Assembly (NCBI RefSeq): GCF_934636665.1
Contig: NZ_CAKUAT010000009.1
Coordinates: 1 to 64,000 of the forward strand
Origin: an uncultured Senegalimassilia sp.
GTDB taxonomy: Bacteria; Actinomycetota; Coriobacteriia; Coriobacteriales; Eggerthellaceae
DNA length: 64,000 nt
Reading direction: 5' to 3'
A program made the position numbers and the translations under genes. How positions within the stretch are numbered: position 1 is the first letter of the stretch; every line of letters begins with the position of its first letter. This document shows positions 35,356 through 44,148 of this stretch, piece after piece. The notes below the pieces were generated by a model. It was given only the letters and a program-made list of their open reading frames with translations. It was not told the origin of the DNA and did no database searches.

Positions 35356-37101
35356 CTATTTTCCGTCGTCGTGCGACCGTCCGAACGGTATCCCCGTTTT
35401 CTGCGCATGTTGCTGCGCGCGTTGCTGCTCCTTCTGCTGTCGCTGCGCCTCGCGCTGCTGCTGGCGCTGTTGCAGCTGCTGCTCGCGCTGCTGCTGTTGC
35501 TGCTGGCGCTGCTGTTGACGCTGCTCGCGCTGCTCGTCGCCCTCGTAGTACAACGGCAGGTTGATGGTGAAGCAGGCGCCCACGCCCTTCTCGCCCTCGA
35601 CGTCCACGTAGCCGTTGTGGCGGTCGACGATCTCCTTCACCACGGAAAGGCCGATGCCCAGGCCGCCGCTTTCGCGCGTACGGCCGGCGTCCGCACGCCA
35701 GAAGCGGGAGAACACCATCTTCGCCTCGTCGGGCGAAAGGCCGATGCCCGTGTCGCGCACGGCGATGGCGCACATGCCCTCGTGGCTGGACACGCTGACG
35801 GTGATGGTGCCGCCCTCGGGCGTGTAGCGCACCGCGTTGGAGATGAGGTTGGCAGTGGCCTGGCGGATCATATCCGCGTCGCCGCGCACGCGCACGCCGC
35901 GCTCCACCTCGTAGATGAGCTTAAGGCCCGAGTCGGACACGTAGGCCTCGTGCGTGGAGATGATGCTGCTGATGAGGTCGCCCACCTCGAGCACTTCCTT
36001 CTTCATGGGCGTGCTGCGGTTCTCAAGGCGCGAGAGCTTCAGGATGGCGTCGACCAGGCGGCTTAGGCGCTTGACCTCGCCGTTCACCGTTTCAAGACGC
36101 TCCTCGTCGGCATCGAACACGCCGTCGACCATGGCCTCGACCGTTGCCTGGATAGCCATGAGCGGCGTGCGCAGCTCGTGCGCGACGTCGGTGGTGAGGC
36201 GGCGTTCGAGCTTGCGGTCGCGCTCGATGGAGTCGGCCATCTCGTCGAAGGTCATGCCCAGGCGCGCGATCTCATCCTCGCCGCGGATGCCCGTGCGCGC
36301 CGACAGGTCGCCTTCCTTGATGGCGCGGGCGGTCTGCGCCATGGTGTTGACGGGGCGCACCAGGGTGCGCGCGAACAGGAAGCCGATGCACGACGCCAGC
36401 ACGATGGCCAGCACCGTTGCGAACACCATTGCCTGGTAGGAGTTGTTGGAGAACTGCTCGTCGGCCTGCGTGAGCAGGGTTTCGCTTCCGTACACCCAGA
36501 TGCGCACGGACCCCACGGCCGCGCCGCCGTACTCGATGGGCGCGCTGGCGAACTGCTGGCTGGCGCTTGCCGGCGGCGCCAGGGTGCGCCCGCTGTCCGA
36601 GCTCGGCGACATGCCCGCGCCCGATTCGCTTCGGGACGACCCCGTGCCGTCGTCGATGGCGACGGCCGAGGAATCGTACACGGCCTTGCCCGTGGTGTTG
36701 TCGATAACGGCCACGCCCACGCCGCTGTTCAGACTTTCGGCATACTTCGCCACGGCCTCGACCTGTGGGTCGTGCAGGGTATGGGAGGTGTTGTACACCT
36801 CCTCGATGCGCGTCGCCGTGCTTTCGGCGAGCGACTCCATGTTCTCCTGCGTGTAGGTATGGAAGTGCTGCTGCCACACAAACGACAGCACGCCGATGGC
36901 CACCATGGCGGTCATGGCGGCGATCAGGGCGAATGCCATGGTCATACGCGTGGTGTACGTCAGGCTGTTCCACCAGTTCACCACGCCCTGGTACGGCTTG
37001 CGCCTTTTCTTTTCCTCGGAGGGACGCTCAACCACGACCGGCCCCGTGGTGGCGGAGCCGGTCGAAGGAGCGTCTTGCGTTGTGTTGGTATCGGTATCCA
37101 C
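35356..37101 (-). CDS. Sensor histidine kinase
   Basis: A 581-residue membrane kinase starting at a GTG (37101). Order: cytoplasmic N terminus, helix around residues 52-74, an extracytoplasmic sensor region of about 165 residues, a second helix near 240-265, HAMP, the phospho-accepting box DVAHELRTPL, and an ATP-binding domain (NLISNAVRYTPEGG, DTGIGLSPDE, GGLGIGLSVV). The last ~70 residues are an unusual Gln/Arg-rich tract after the catalytic domain. It is the partner of the response regulator just upstream. The signal is unknown. Confidence 0.93.
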   Translation of the reverse strand: MDTDTNTTQDAPSTGSATTGPVVVERPSEEKKRRKPYQGVVNWWNSLTYTTRMTMAFALIAAMTAMVAIGVLSFVWQQHFHTYTQENMESLAESTATRIEEVYNTSHTLHDPQVEAVAKYAESLNSGVGVAVIDNTTGKAVYDSSAVAIDDGTGSSRSESGAGMSPSSDSGRTLAPPASASQQFASAPIEYGGAAVGSVRIWVYGSETLLTQADEQFSNNSYQAMVFATVLAIVLASCIGFLFARTLVRPVNTMAQTARAIKEGDLSARTGIRGEDEIARLGMTFDEMADSIERDRKLERRLTTDVAHELRTPLMAIQATVEAMVDGVFDADEERLETVNGEVKRLSRLVDAILKLSRLENRSTPMKKEVLEVGDLISSIISTHEAYVSDSGLKLIYEVERGVRVRGDADMIRQATANLISNAVRYTPEGGTITVSVSSHEGMCAIAVRDTGIGLSPDEAKMVFSRFWRADAGRTRESGGLGIGLSVVKEIVDRHNGYVDVEGEKGVGACFTINLPLYYEGDEQREQRQQQRQQQQQQREQQLQQRQQQREAQRQQKEQQRAQQHAQKTGIPFGRSHDDGK

Positions 37102-37169
37102 GTGGGCTCGCGGCCTTTCTTCTGGGAAGGGAGGCGCGGCCGAGCGCTGGCGGCCGCGCGGCGGCTAGC

Positions 37170-37880
37170 TTACTGACCCTGCTTGGTGGGGTCTTCGAAG
37201 CGGTAGCCCACGCCGTGCACAGTGTGCAGCCACTTAGGGTTGCGCGGGTTGTCGCCGATCTTGGCGCGCAGGTTCTTCACGTGGGAGTCGATGGTGCGCT
37301 CGTAGCCCTCGAAGTCGTAGCCGAGCACCTTCTCGACCAGCTCCATACGGGAGTACACGCGGCCCGGATAGCGGGACAGCGTGGTGAGCAGCTTGAACTC
37401 GCTGGCCGTGAGGTCGATCTCCTTGCCGGAGACCATGACCTTGTGGCCGGACACGTCGATGGTGAGCTCGCCGAACTCGAGCACCTCGCGCTGAGGCTCG
37501 GAATCGGCGTGCACGCGGCGCAGCAGCGCGCGGGCGCGGGCGACCAGCTCGCGCGGGCTGAACGGCTTGACCAGGTAGTCGTCGGCGCCCAGCTCCAGGC
37601 CGATGATGCGGTCCTCGACCTCGCCCTTGGCGGTGAGCATGATGATGGGCACGTCGGAGTTGTCGCGGATGGCGCGGCAGACGCGCTCGCCGGGAACGCG
37701 CGGGAGCATGAGGTCGAGGATGACCAGGTCGAAGTGGTGCTTGGAGAATTCCTCCAGCGCCTCCTGGCCGTCGCCGACGGCGGTTACCCAATAGTTCTCG
37801 CGCTCAAGATATGCGGTTACGGCATCGCGGATGGCCTTCTCGTCCTCCACCAGCAGGATGCGCCTGGTTTCATTGCTCAT
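37170..37880 (-). CDS. OmpR-family response regulator
   Basis: A 236-residue regulator: receiver domain with acidic pocket ED (near residue 12), phospho-Asp in LVILDLMLPR, Thr (MLTAKGE) and Lys (DYLVKPFSP); then an OmpR-type winged helix (ELVEKVLGYDFEGYERTIDSHVKNLR). It is first in the two-component operon with AAGGAG upstream, and is divergent from the gene at 38034. Confidence 0.95.
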   Translation of the reverse strand: MSNETRRILLVEDEKAIRDAVTAYLERENYWVTAVGDGQEALEEFSKHHFDLVILDLMLPRVPGERVCRAIRDNSDVPIIMLTAKGEVEDRIIGLELGADDYLVKPFSPRELVARARALLRRVHADSEPQREVLEFGELTIDVSGHKVMVSGKEIDLTASEFKLLTTLSRYPGRVYSRMELVEKVLGYDFEGYERTIDSHVKNLRAKIGDNPRNPKWLHTVHGVGYRFEDPTKQGQ

Positions 37881-37973
37881 GGTTCACTCCTTAGGAAGCT
37901 GCTTTCCATGCTTTCGTCACCTCGCACGCACGTCCCCTTTGCGCGGCCGTGCGGGTGAAGGGTGTTTGGGTTT

Positions 37974-37979
37974 ATTGTA
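37974..37979 (-). promoter_or_regulatory. Promoter of the two-component operon (extended -10)
   Basis: On the minus strand TGTTACAAT gives an extended -10. It follows a direct repeat TTGACTTGACTTG which may be the -35 area or a regulator site. Confidence 0.4.
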
Positions 37980-38033
37980 ACAAGTCAAGTCAAACCCCCT
38001 CGCGCCTGTAGGCGAAATGACATAATTACCGCC

Positions 38034-39698
38034 ATGGCAACCCAAAGGACACCACAGGGCGGCGCAGGCCGCCAACCCTCCCGAGCAACCCGCACAGGCA
38101 GACGAGCCGCGCAGCCGGCCCGCCCCTTGCGCGGCGCCTCCGCACGCCCGCGTACCGCCGGTCGCGGCGTTTCCGCACATGGGAAGGCGAAAAGCACGGC
38201 CCCGCGCACCGCTTCCGCACCCCGGGCCGCCGGCAAGGCGGACAAGGCGGGCGCCCCCGCGGCACGCACCGCGCAGCGCACGCAGGTGCGCGCCCAGCGC
38301 GCCGCGGCCGGTCGCGCGCGCCGCGATACCGGCACCTACGTAGGCGCCGCCACGCCCACCCCGCTCTCCGGCACGCCGGGCCTGGGCGGCATCGGGATCT
38401 CCGGCGGCTCCCCCACCGGCCGCGGCACCCCGCGGCCCGCCGTCGGCGACGGCGGCCAGACGCTCATCACGCGCCGCGGCCTTTTGCTGGGCGCGCTCGG
38501 CGTAGGCGTACTGGCCGCCGCAGGCGCCGGCGTCGCCGCGGTCGCGGGCGGCAAGGATTCCTCCACACCCGACATCCAGACGCTGAAGGTGCCCACCGAC
38601 GCCGTCTTCTCCATCTCCGACCTGTCGCAGGTGGAGAACGCCGACGACTGCGCGGAGCAAGTCGGTTCTTACGACCTGCCTTACGGCTCCCTGGTTTGGT
38701 GCAACGACTCGAAGCTCGCCTGCTGCCTGATCCCCACGGAAAAGGCCAAGCCGCTGGCACAGGTGGCCACGCTGGCCCTGTCGTCGGGCACGTCGGCCGT
38801 GGTGCTGGACAAGGCGCGCGGTCAGGACGAGGGCTTCGAGATCTACGACGCGCGCTGCACCTCGCAGGGCGTGGTGTGGACCGAGGCGAACATCATGGAC
38901 GGCACCTGGCGGATCTTCGCCGGGAAGCTGAACTCCAACGGCGACGCGCTCTCCAACATCCAGCAGCTCGACGAGGGGTCCACCGATCGGTTCGAGACCC
39001 CCACCATCGCCGCCGTGGGCGGGCATGCGTTCTGGCAGGTCATGCCGCAGGCCGACAGCACCGTCACCGCGGCGTCGCTGATCGCGCAGCTCAAGAGCGC
39101 CTCCATGGGCAGCTCGGACGCCAGCGTGGTGTACGAGTCGGCCGGCCGCATGGCAACGGCGCCGTACGCGGCGGGCGACGGCGTGGTCATCACGCCCCGC
39201 GTCACCGGCGCATCGTCGTATTACCAGCTCACGCGCGTAAGCGAGAACGGCGACGTCACCGACACGCTGACGCTTCCCGCGTCCATGAAGCCGCTCGAGG
39301 CGGGCTACGGCAAGACCGGCTTCACGTTCGCGTTCGACGCCACGTACAGCTACGGCGACGGCATCGCCAGCCTGGGCACGTACGCCCCCGCCGAGTCGCC
39401 GGGCAGCGGCGGCTACAGCGCGCAGAAGTGGCTGCGCTTCGACCGCACGCCCACCACCGCGCCGGCATGGTGCGGCAACTGGCTGATGGTGAAGTCCACG
39501 AGCGCCGTATGCGGCGTCGACCTGCAGGGCAAGCGCTACTTCGCGCTGTCCGCGGAAAACGGCGCCGACGACTACGGCGAGTGGCTGGCCTCCAGCGGCC
39601 AGAACGACACGGTGGTCACGTACTCCAACATCGACTACACGCCCATCGGCGGCGAAGCCGTGAACTGCTGCCGCGTGAAAGTATGGAAAACGAAATAA
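38034..39698 (+). CDS. Membrane-anchored protein with internal twin-arginine segment
   Basis: A 554-residue protein of unknown function. Residues 1-145 are Arg/Ala/Pro/Gly-rich and probably disordered in the cytoplasm. ITRRGLLLGALGVGV (around 146-160) then resembles a Tat signal or signal anchor, and the remaining ~380 residues form an exported beta-rich domain that recalls a propeller (repeated Trp and Ser/Gly turns). A Tat motif so far from the N terminus is odd. The ATG has no ribosome site, and CATAAT lies seven bases before it, so the message may be leaderless. Confidence 0.75.
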   Translation: MATQRTPQGGAGRQPSRATRTGRRAAQPARPLRGASARPRTAGRGVSAHGKAKSTAPRTASAPRAAGKADKAGAPAARTAQRTQVRAQRAAAGRARRDTGTYVGAATPTPLSGTPGLGGIGISGGSPTGRGTPRPAVGDGGQTLITRRGLLLGALGVGVLAAAGAGVAAVAGGKDSSTPDIQTLKVPTDAVFSISDLSQVENADDCAEQVGSYDLPYGSLVWCNDSKLACCLIPTEKAKPLAQVATLALSSGTSAVVLDKARGQDEGFEIYDARCTSQGVVWTEANIMDGTWRIFAGKLNSNGDALSNIQQLDEGSTDRFETPTIAAVGGHAFWQVMPQADSTVTAASLIAQLKSASMGSSDASVVYESAGRMATAPYAAGDGVVITPRVTGASSYYQLTRVSENGDVTDTLTLPASMKPLEAGYGKTGFTFAFDATYSYGDGIASLGTYAPAESPGSGGYSAQKWLRFDRTPTTAPAWCGNWLMVKSTSAVCGVDLQGKRYFALSAENGADDYGEWLASSGQNDTVVTYSNIDYTPIGGEAVNCCRVKVWKTK

Positions 39699-39708
39699 CC
39701 GCAGGTCG

Positions 39709-39732
39709 AAGGCCCCGCGAACGCGGGGCCTT
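39709..39732 (+). terminator. Rho-independent terminator
   Basis: AAGGCCCCGCG pairs with CGCGGGGCCTT around AA, followed by TTTTG. It ends the gene at 38034-39698. Confidence 0.8.
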
Positions 39733-39952
39733 TTGCGTGGGCGGGACTGTGCGCGAGCCGCGGGCTGACGGGGTTCGCGCGGGCGGGGGTTGCGAGCCAG
39801 CCGAACGCGAGCGGAAGCCGAGAAGGCGGAGGCTTCCGCGAGGGCTTGCCGGCTGCAGGGGAGCAGGCACGCCGCCTCGGCGAACGGAAGGCCCGACCGA
39901 AAGCCAAGCTCGAGCAGCTTTCCCGAGAGCGAAGCTGAAAGCTATGTAGGGG

Positions 39953-39980
39953 AACTATGTTTTATTTGGCAAACATAGTT
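39953..39980. promoter_or_regulatory. Inverted repeat upstream of the electron-transfer locus
   Basis: AACTATGTTT (39953-39962) and AAACATAGTT (39971-39980) are perfect 10-bp arms with an 8-bp spacer. TTGGCA at 39966-39971 inside it could be a -35. The region is AT-rich and lies 160 bases before the locus. The remaining 39733-40141 holds no gene. Confidence 0.45.
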
Positions 39981-40141
39981 AACCATAGGTTATCCTTCTG
40001 CTTTAGTTAGCCCGCGCATACATCATCGCCGGTCATCGCAGCTAGAACGGAGGCCCGATCCGCAGCTTCGCTCCAGCGAACCCCAAATGGTATAGGCGCG
40101 GGGGAACGCATCCACACGGACAATCGAAGAAAGGAAACGGG

Positions 40142-43100
40142 ATGATCGAACGCAACGCGATTCGACGTGTCCTGGCCACGGCGGGAGGCAATGCCTCCAA
40201 AGGCGTGATGGCCATGGCGCTCACGTTGTCGCTAACCCCGGTGACGGCACTTGCCCAAACCGACGGCGGCGAAATAGAAGGGGCAGCCGGCTCCGATGCT
40301 ACCAACACTGAAACGGCTGCCCCGCTAGCGAGCGAAGACGCGGAAACGTCTTCTAGCTCAATCGAGGATTATACCTTGTCGGGGGGCGAAAAGTCCGCTT
40401 CCGCGCAAGAAGCATCCTACGATTTGACCAAAATCGCAGACGGCACCTACCGGGGAACCGCTCAGGTCGCCGATAACGGCAACGCCGACAACGACGACGA
40501 GTTCGCTGGCTATACCGTGACCGTCAACGTGACCGTCGCCGACCACAAGATCGCAAAGGTCGAGATGGTCCGCGATGAACCGGGCGAGAGCGCCTCCTAC
40601 GTCAAGAAAGCAGTCGAGGGTACCAAAAAGGCCACCGGCGTGCCCGCGGCGATCGTCGACGCACAGTCCACAGACGTCGACAGCGTGAGCGGCGCCACGT
40701 TTACGAGCACGGCCATCAAGGCTGCGACAGACAGCGCCCTGCAGGCCGCTTACGACGAGCAGAATCCGTCGACCCCCGCGACCGACGAGTACACCTACGG
40801 CTACGCCGGCCTTACCTGGGCTGAGTATTGGGCCGCCGAGGACGTACAGGCCGCAGGCTCCACGGCAACTGGTGCCGAGCTGGATTCGCACAACGAGTCC
40901 GACACGGGCGCCTTTGACGTTGTGACCCGCGCAACCGCCAACCACGGTCTGCACCGCGGCAGCTACCAGTGCATGGCCACCATCTACACCAACGAGGGTG
41001 CAACGTTTGATTTGGCCACCTGGGCCGCCGACGGCAAATCGTTCACTACGACCGACGGCAAGACCGTAACGTGGAACCGCGGTGCCATGACCTGTGACGG
41101 TGCGAGCTACACGCTCAAGGACTACGAGGTCACGGGCCTCAAATACGTTCCCGTCAAGATCAAGACCGCAGATCTCGAGGCCTTCAAGGCGAGCCACAGC
41201 TTCGTCGCCAATGGTGAGACGCTGGCCGGCGGCTTTGGCGAGCAAAACCTCCAGGCCTACTCCGGCCTGGTCGCGAATGTCGACGCCGACACCAACGGCC
41301 TTAAGACCGTGGCAAACGACAACGGCACCTTCAGCTTCTCGGCTGCCGCCACCGGCACCGAATCGGGCATCGAGGGCCAGGGGCTCAAGACCGCCACGGG
41401 TATCGAGCCCACGGTTAAGGAAGCAAGCGGATCCTACGGCGAGTTCCTGCGCGTGGACCTTAACGGCAACTACGGCGACCTGGGCGCAAACATGCAAAGC
41501 GTCACCTGGACCTACTACGGTGACGACGCGACCTATACGAACGCCCTTGCCACCTACGGCACCAAGTTCGCCGCCGACAACTGGATGCACAAGTCCATGG
41601 GCATTCAGCTTGGCCTCACCAAGTCCGAGCGCTGCCAGCTGCCCGAGGACACCAACGGCACCGGCTACTGGAAGCTCACCGTCCATGCCTTGGGCTACAA
41701 CGATTACACCTACACCTTCCAGGCAACCGACGACAACATCGTCGGCGCCAAGGAACCTGTGACCGAGGCGACGAAGGCACAGCTGCAAAGCCTGTACGAC
41801 AAGGCCGCCGCGCTTGATAAGTCCAAGTACACCGAGGACTCCTGGACCGCATCTTCCATCGAGACCGAGACCGCCGAGACCAAGGACCTGCTGGAGAAGA
41901 AGAACCTTGGCGAAGCCGAAGCCGCCGAGCAGATCACGCACCTCCAAGGTGCGCTTGACGCGCTGGTCAGCTTGTATCCCGAAGTTGGCTCGTACGTGCT
42001 CATGAACATCCCGTACAGCCAGTTCTATGCCGCAGAGCAGAACAACTCCGGCACGGACGTGGTGACGTCCGCTACCAAGCAGAAGACGCTGGCCGGTTCG
42101 CTGGTTGCCGGTTCTTACCACGTGAACGCCGACGGCAGCGACATCACGGGCGCCACGTTCGCCGTTAAGGTCGGCTCCGAGAGCATCGATTGGTCCAAGT
42201 TCCAACGCGTGACGGATTCCGACTCCGTCGACATCACCACTTCCATCAAGGGTAAGACGTCCACCACGACCTATTCCGGTCGCGACGCCCTGTTCCAGGC
42301 GCCGAGCTATTCGTACTACGTGCTGCCCAAGGGCGAGACGCCGGCCAATTACAAGGAAGTCACGGTTGACGAATCCGGCAACCTGAAGTTCGGCGCCGTC
42401 GAGAGCAAGAAAGCCACCGAACTCGCGAACGTCACCGCCGAGTTCACCACCGACAGCAAGTACGGCGATTACGAGATCGACTTCGACAACCTGCGCGAGC
42501 AGATGGTCGACGCCGACGGCAACCAGGCGGTCGTATACGGCGCCGTGGTGAACGCCGCCGATGAGGCCGGCAAGATCGAGGGCTACGGCATGCGCGCCCT
42601 GGAGAACATCTGGAAGAGCAAGGAGCTTGCGTGGAGCTGCGGCTTCGTGACCGAGTCTCACGGCAGCCCGCTGAGCTCGCAGTACTACACGTCGATGATG
42701 GGCAAGACCATCAAATCGGTGGTGTTCTATACCTCCACCGGCACCTACACCGTGGCGATGAATCAGTACGTTCCGGTTAAGGTTTCCGCAGATAAGGGCG
42801 CTATCTCCATTCAGGATAGCGTTTCACTCGACGATTCCTCCCTCATCGGCATGAACCCGAAGCTGCCCGAAGGGTTCGCCGCACAGTACAGCATCAAGGG
42901 CTGGAACGGCGCGGTTGAGGTGTCGAATCCCTCTTCCGGGCCGTACGCTTCCGTTGTGACGATCCCGACCGGCACGCAGCCGGGCGAGTACACGATCACG
43001 GCTACCGACAAGAACGACAAGTACGCTCCTTTGAGCGCGTCCTTCACGCTGACCACGGCGAAGAGCGTTGCCGCATTCAATGCTTCCAGCTTGAAGCTGA

Positions 43101-44023
43101 CCGCCGCCGAGAGCGCGACCGAGAGCGACCTTGCGAACTATCTGGGCAACATCTCCCAGGTGACGGTGAACAACGTGGTGTACAACGCACAGGGCAAGGG
43201 CGCCGTGAAGATCATCAACGAGGACGGCTCCCTGAACCTTGCCGCCGCGAACAGGGACGGCTCCTTGGTGTTCGCCGCGAACGGCGAATACGAGGTCGAA
43301 GTCGCCGCTACGGGCTACAGCAACAACCTGAAGTTCACGTACGCCAAGGTCGCCGACAAAGCTGCGCTCGAGAGCGCCATCCAGTCCGCCCTGAAGCTCG
43401 ACAACGGCGAACACGCCTATACCGCAACCAGCTGGGACACCTTCCAGACGGCGCTTAAGGCCGCTCAAGGCGTGAACGAATCCGTTTCCGCCACCGACGA
43501 GGAAGTCGCCAACGCGCTTTCCGCCCTGCAGGGCGCCCAGGCCGCGCTCGCCGCAACCCCCACCGCAGATCAGCTTGCCGATCTGCGCGCCGAGATCGAG
43601 GCCGGCTCCAGCCTGAAGGAAAGCGACTACACGTCCGAAAGCTGGGCCGCGTATCAGCAGGCCGTGAAGGCTGCGGAGGCGCTCTTCGGCGATGAGGACA
43701 CGTCCGCCGCCGACGTCGAGTCCGCAACGGCCGCCGTGAAGAAGGCCCGCGAGCAGCTGGCCAAGCCGACCGCCGAGAATCCGCCCGCCGGCAGCACCGG
43801 GACGGACGGCTCCGGCAACGGCACCGGGACGGACGGCTCCGGCAGCGGCGCCGCAACGGGTGACGGCAACGGCGCGGCAGCGAGCGCGACCGGCACGGGC
43901 ACCGCTTCCGGCCTTGCCACCACGGGCGACGTCGCCCCGATAGCGGCAACGGGCGCAGCTGCCATCGGCGCGGCCGCGCTGGCCGCGGTGGCGCGCTTCA
44001 TGCGCCGCCGCACGCGGGAATAG
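40142..44023 (+). CDS. Giant wall-anchored FMN-binding surface protein
   Basis: A 1293-residue exported protein. Signal peptide: residues 1-39. FMN_bind domain: about 98-205 with the ApbE flavinylation motif DVDSVSGAT (179-187), where FMN would be attached to the Thr. Then a long region resembling Tp47 penicillin-binding-protein domains (from TWAEYWAAEDV), a FIVAR-like helical segment near 545-620, a beta-rich middle, two more FIVAR-like segments near 1080-1220, a Gly/Ser/Thr linker, and a C-terminal LATTGD, hydrophobic helix and RRRTRE, resembling a sortase signal. It probably carries electrons across the wall as the outermost flavoprotein. It is first of the flavin electron-transfer locus; two hairpins follow it. 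Confidence 0.88.
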   Translation: MIERNAIRRVLATAGGNASKGVMAMALTLSLTPVTALAQTDGGEIEGAAGSDATNTETAAPLASEDAETSSSSIEDYTLSGGEKSASAQEASYDLTKIADGTYRGTAQVADNGNADNDDEFAGYTVTVNVTVADHKIAKVEMVRDEPGESASYVKKAVEGTKKATGVPAAIVDAQSTDVDSVSGATFTSTAIKAATDSALQAAYDEQNPSTPATDEYTYGYAGLTWAEYWAAEDVQAAGSTATGAELDSHNESDTGAFDVVTRATANHGLHRGSYQCMATIYTNEGATFDLATWAADGKSFTTTDGKTVTWNRGAMTCDGASYTLKDYEVTGLKYVPVKIKTADLEAFKASHSFVANGETLAGGFGEQNLQAYSGLVANVDADTNGLKTVANDNGTFSFSAAATGTESGIEGQGLKTATGIEPTVKEASGSYGEFLRVDLNGNYGDLGANMQSVTWTYYGDDATYTNALATYGTKFAADNWMHKSMGIQLGLTKSERCQLPEDTNGTGYWKLTVHALGYNDYTYTFQATDDNIVGAKEPVTEATKAQLQSLYDKAAALDKSKYTEDSWTASSIETETAETKDLLEKKNLGEAEAAEQITHLQGALDALVSLYPEVGSYVLMNIPYSQFYAAEQNNSGTDVVTSATKQKTLAGSLVAGSYHVNADGSDITGATFAVKVGSESIDWSKFQRVTDSDSVDITTSIKGKTSTTTYSGRDALFQAPSYSYYVLPKGETPANYKEVTVDESGNLKFGAVESKKATELANVTAEFTTDSKYGDYEIDFDNLREQMVDADGNQAVVYGAVVNAADEAGKIEGYGMRALENIWKSKELAWSCGFVTESHGSPLSSQYYTSMMGKTIKSVVFYTSTGTYTVAMNQYVPVKVSADKGAISIQDSVSLDDSSLIGMNPKLPEGFAAQYSIKGWNGAVEVSNPSSGPYASVVTIPTGTQPGEYTITATDKNDKYAPLSASFTLTTAKSVAAFNASSLKLTAAESATESDLANYLGNISQVTVNNVVYNAQGKGAVKIINEDGSLNLAAANRDGSLVFAANGEYEVEVAATGYSNNLKFTYAKVADKAALESAIQSALKLDNGEHAYTATSWDTFQTALKAAQGVNESVSATDEEVANALSALQGAQAALAATPTADQLADLRAEIEAGSSLKESDYTSESWAAYQQAVKAAEALFGDEDTSAADVESATAAVKKAREQLAKPTAENPPAGSTGTDGSGNGTGTDGSGSGAATGDGNGAAASATGTGTASGLATTGDVAPIAATGAAAIGAAALAAVARFMRRRTRE

Positions 44024-44041
44024 GTTCCGCACAACATGAAA

Positions 44042-44075
44042 GCGCAGGTGGCGAAGGCATATTCGCCACCTGCGC
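44042..44075 (+). terminator. 14-bp hairpin after the giant surface protein
   Basis: GCGCAGGTGGCGAA pairs perfectly with 44062-44075. There is no U-run, so it may cause partial termination or stabilise the upstream message. Confidence 0.5.
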
Positions 44076-44092
44076 CAAAGCGATGCATTGCA

Positions 44093-44124
44093 CCTTATGG
44101 CGGAGCCCGGGCTCCGCCATAAGG
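44093..44124. promoter_or_regulatory. Perfect 32-bp palindrome between flavoprotein genes
   Basis: CCTTATGGCGGAGCCC is followed directly by its exact complement. It lies 25 bases before the GTG start at 44149, between the first hairpin and the ribosome site. It is possibly an RNA processing or attenuation element that sets the ratio of the surface protein to the downstream gene products. Confidence 0.45.
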
Positions 44125-44148
44125 CCGTTTAAAGGAGAAGCGAAGACC

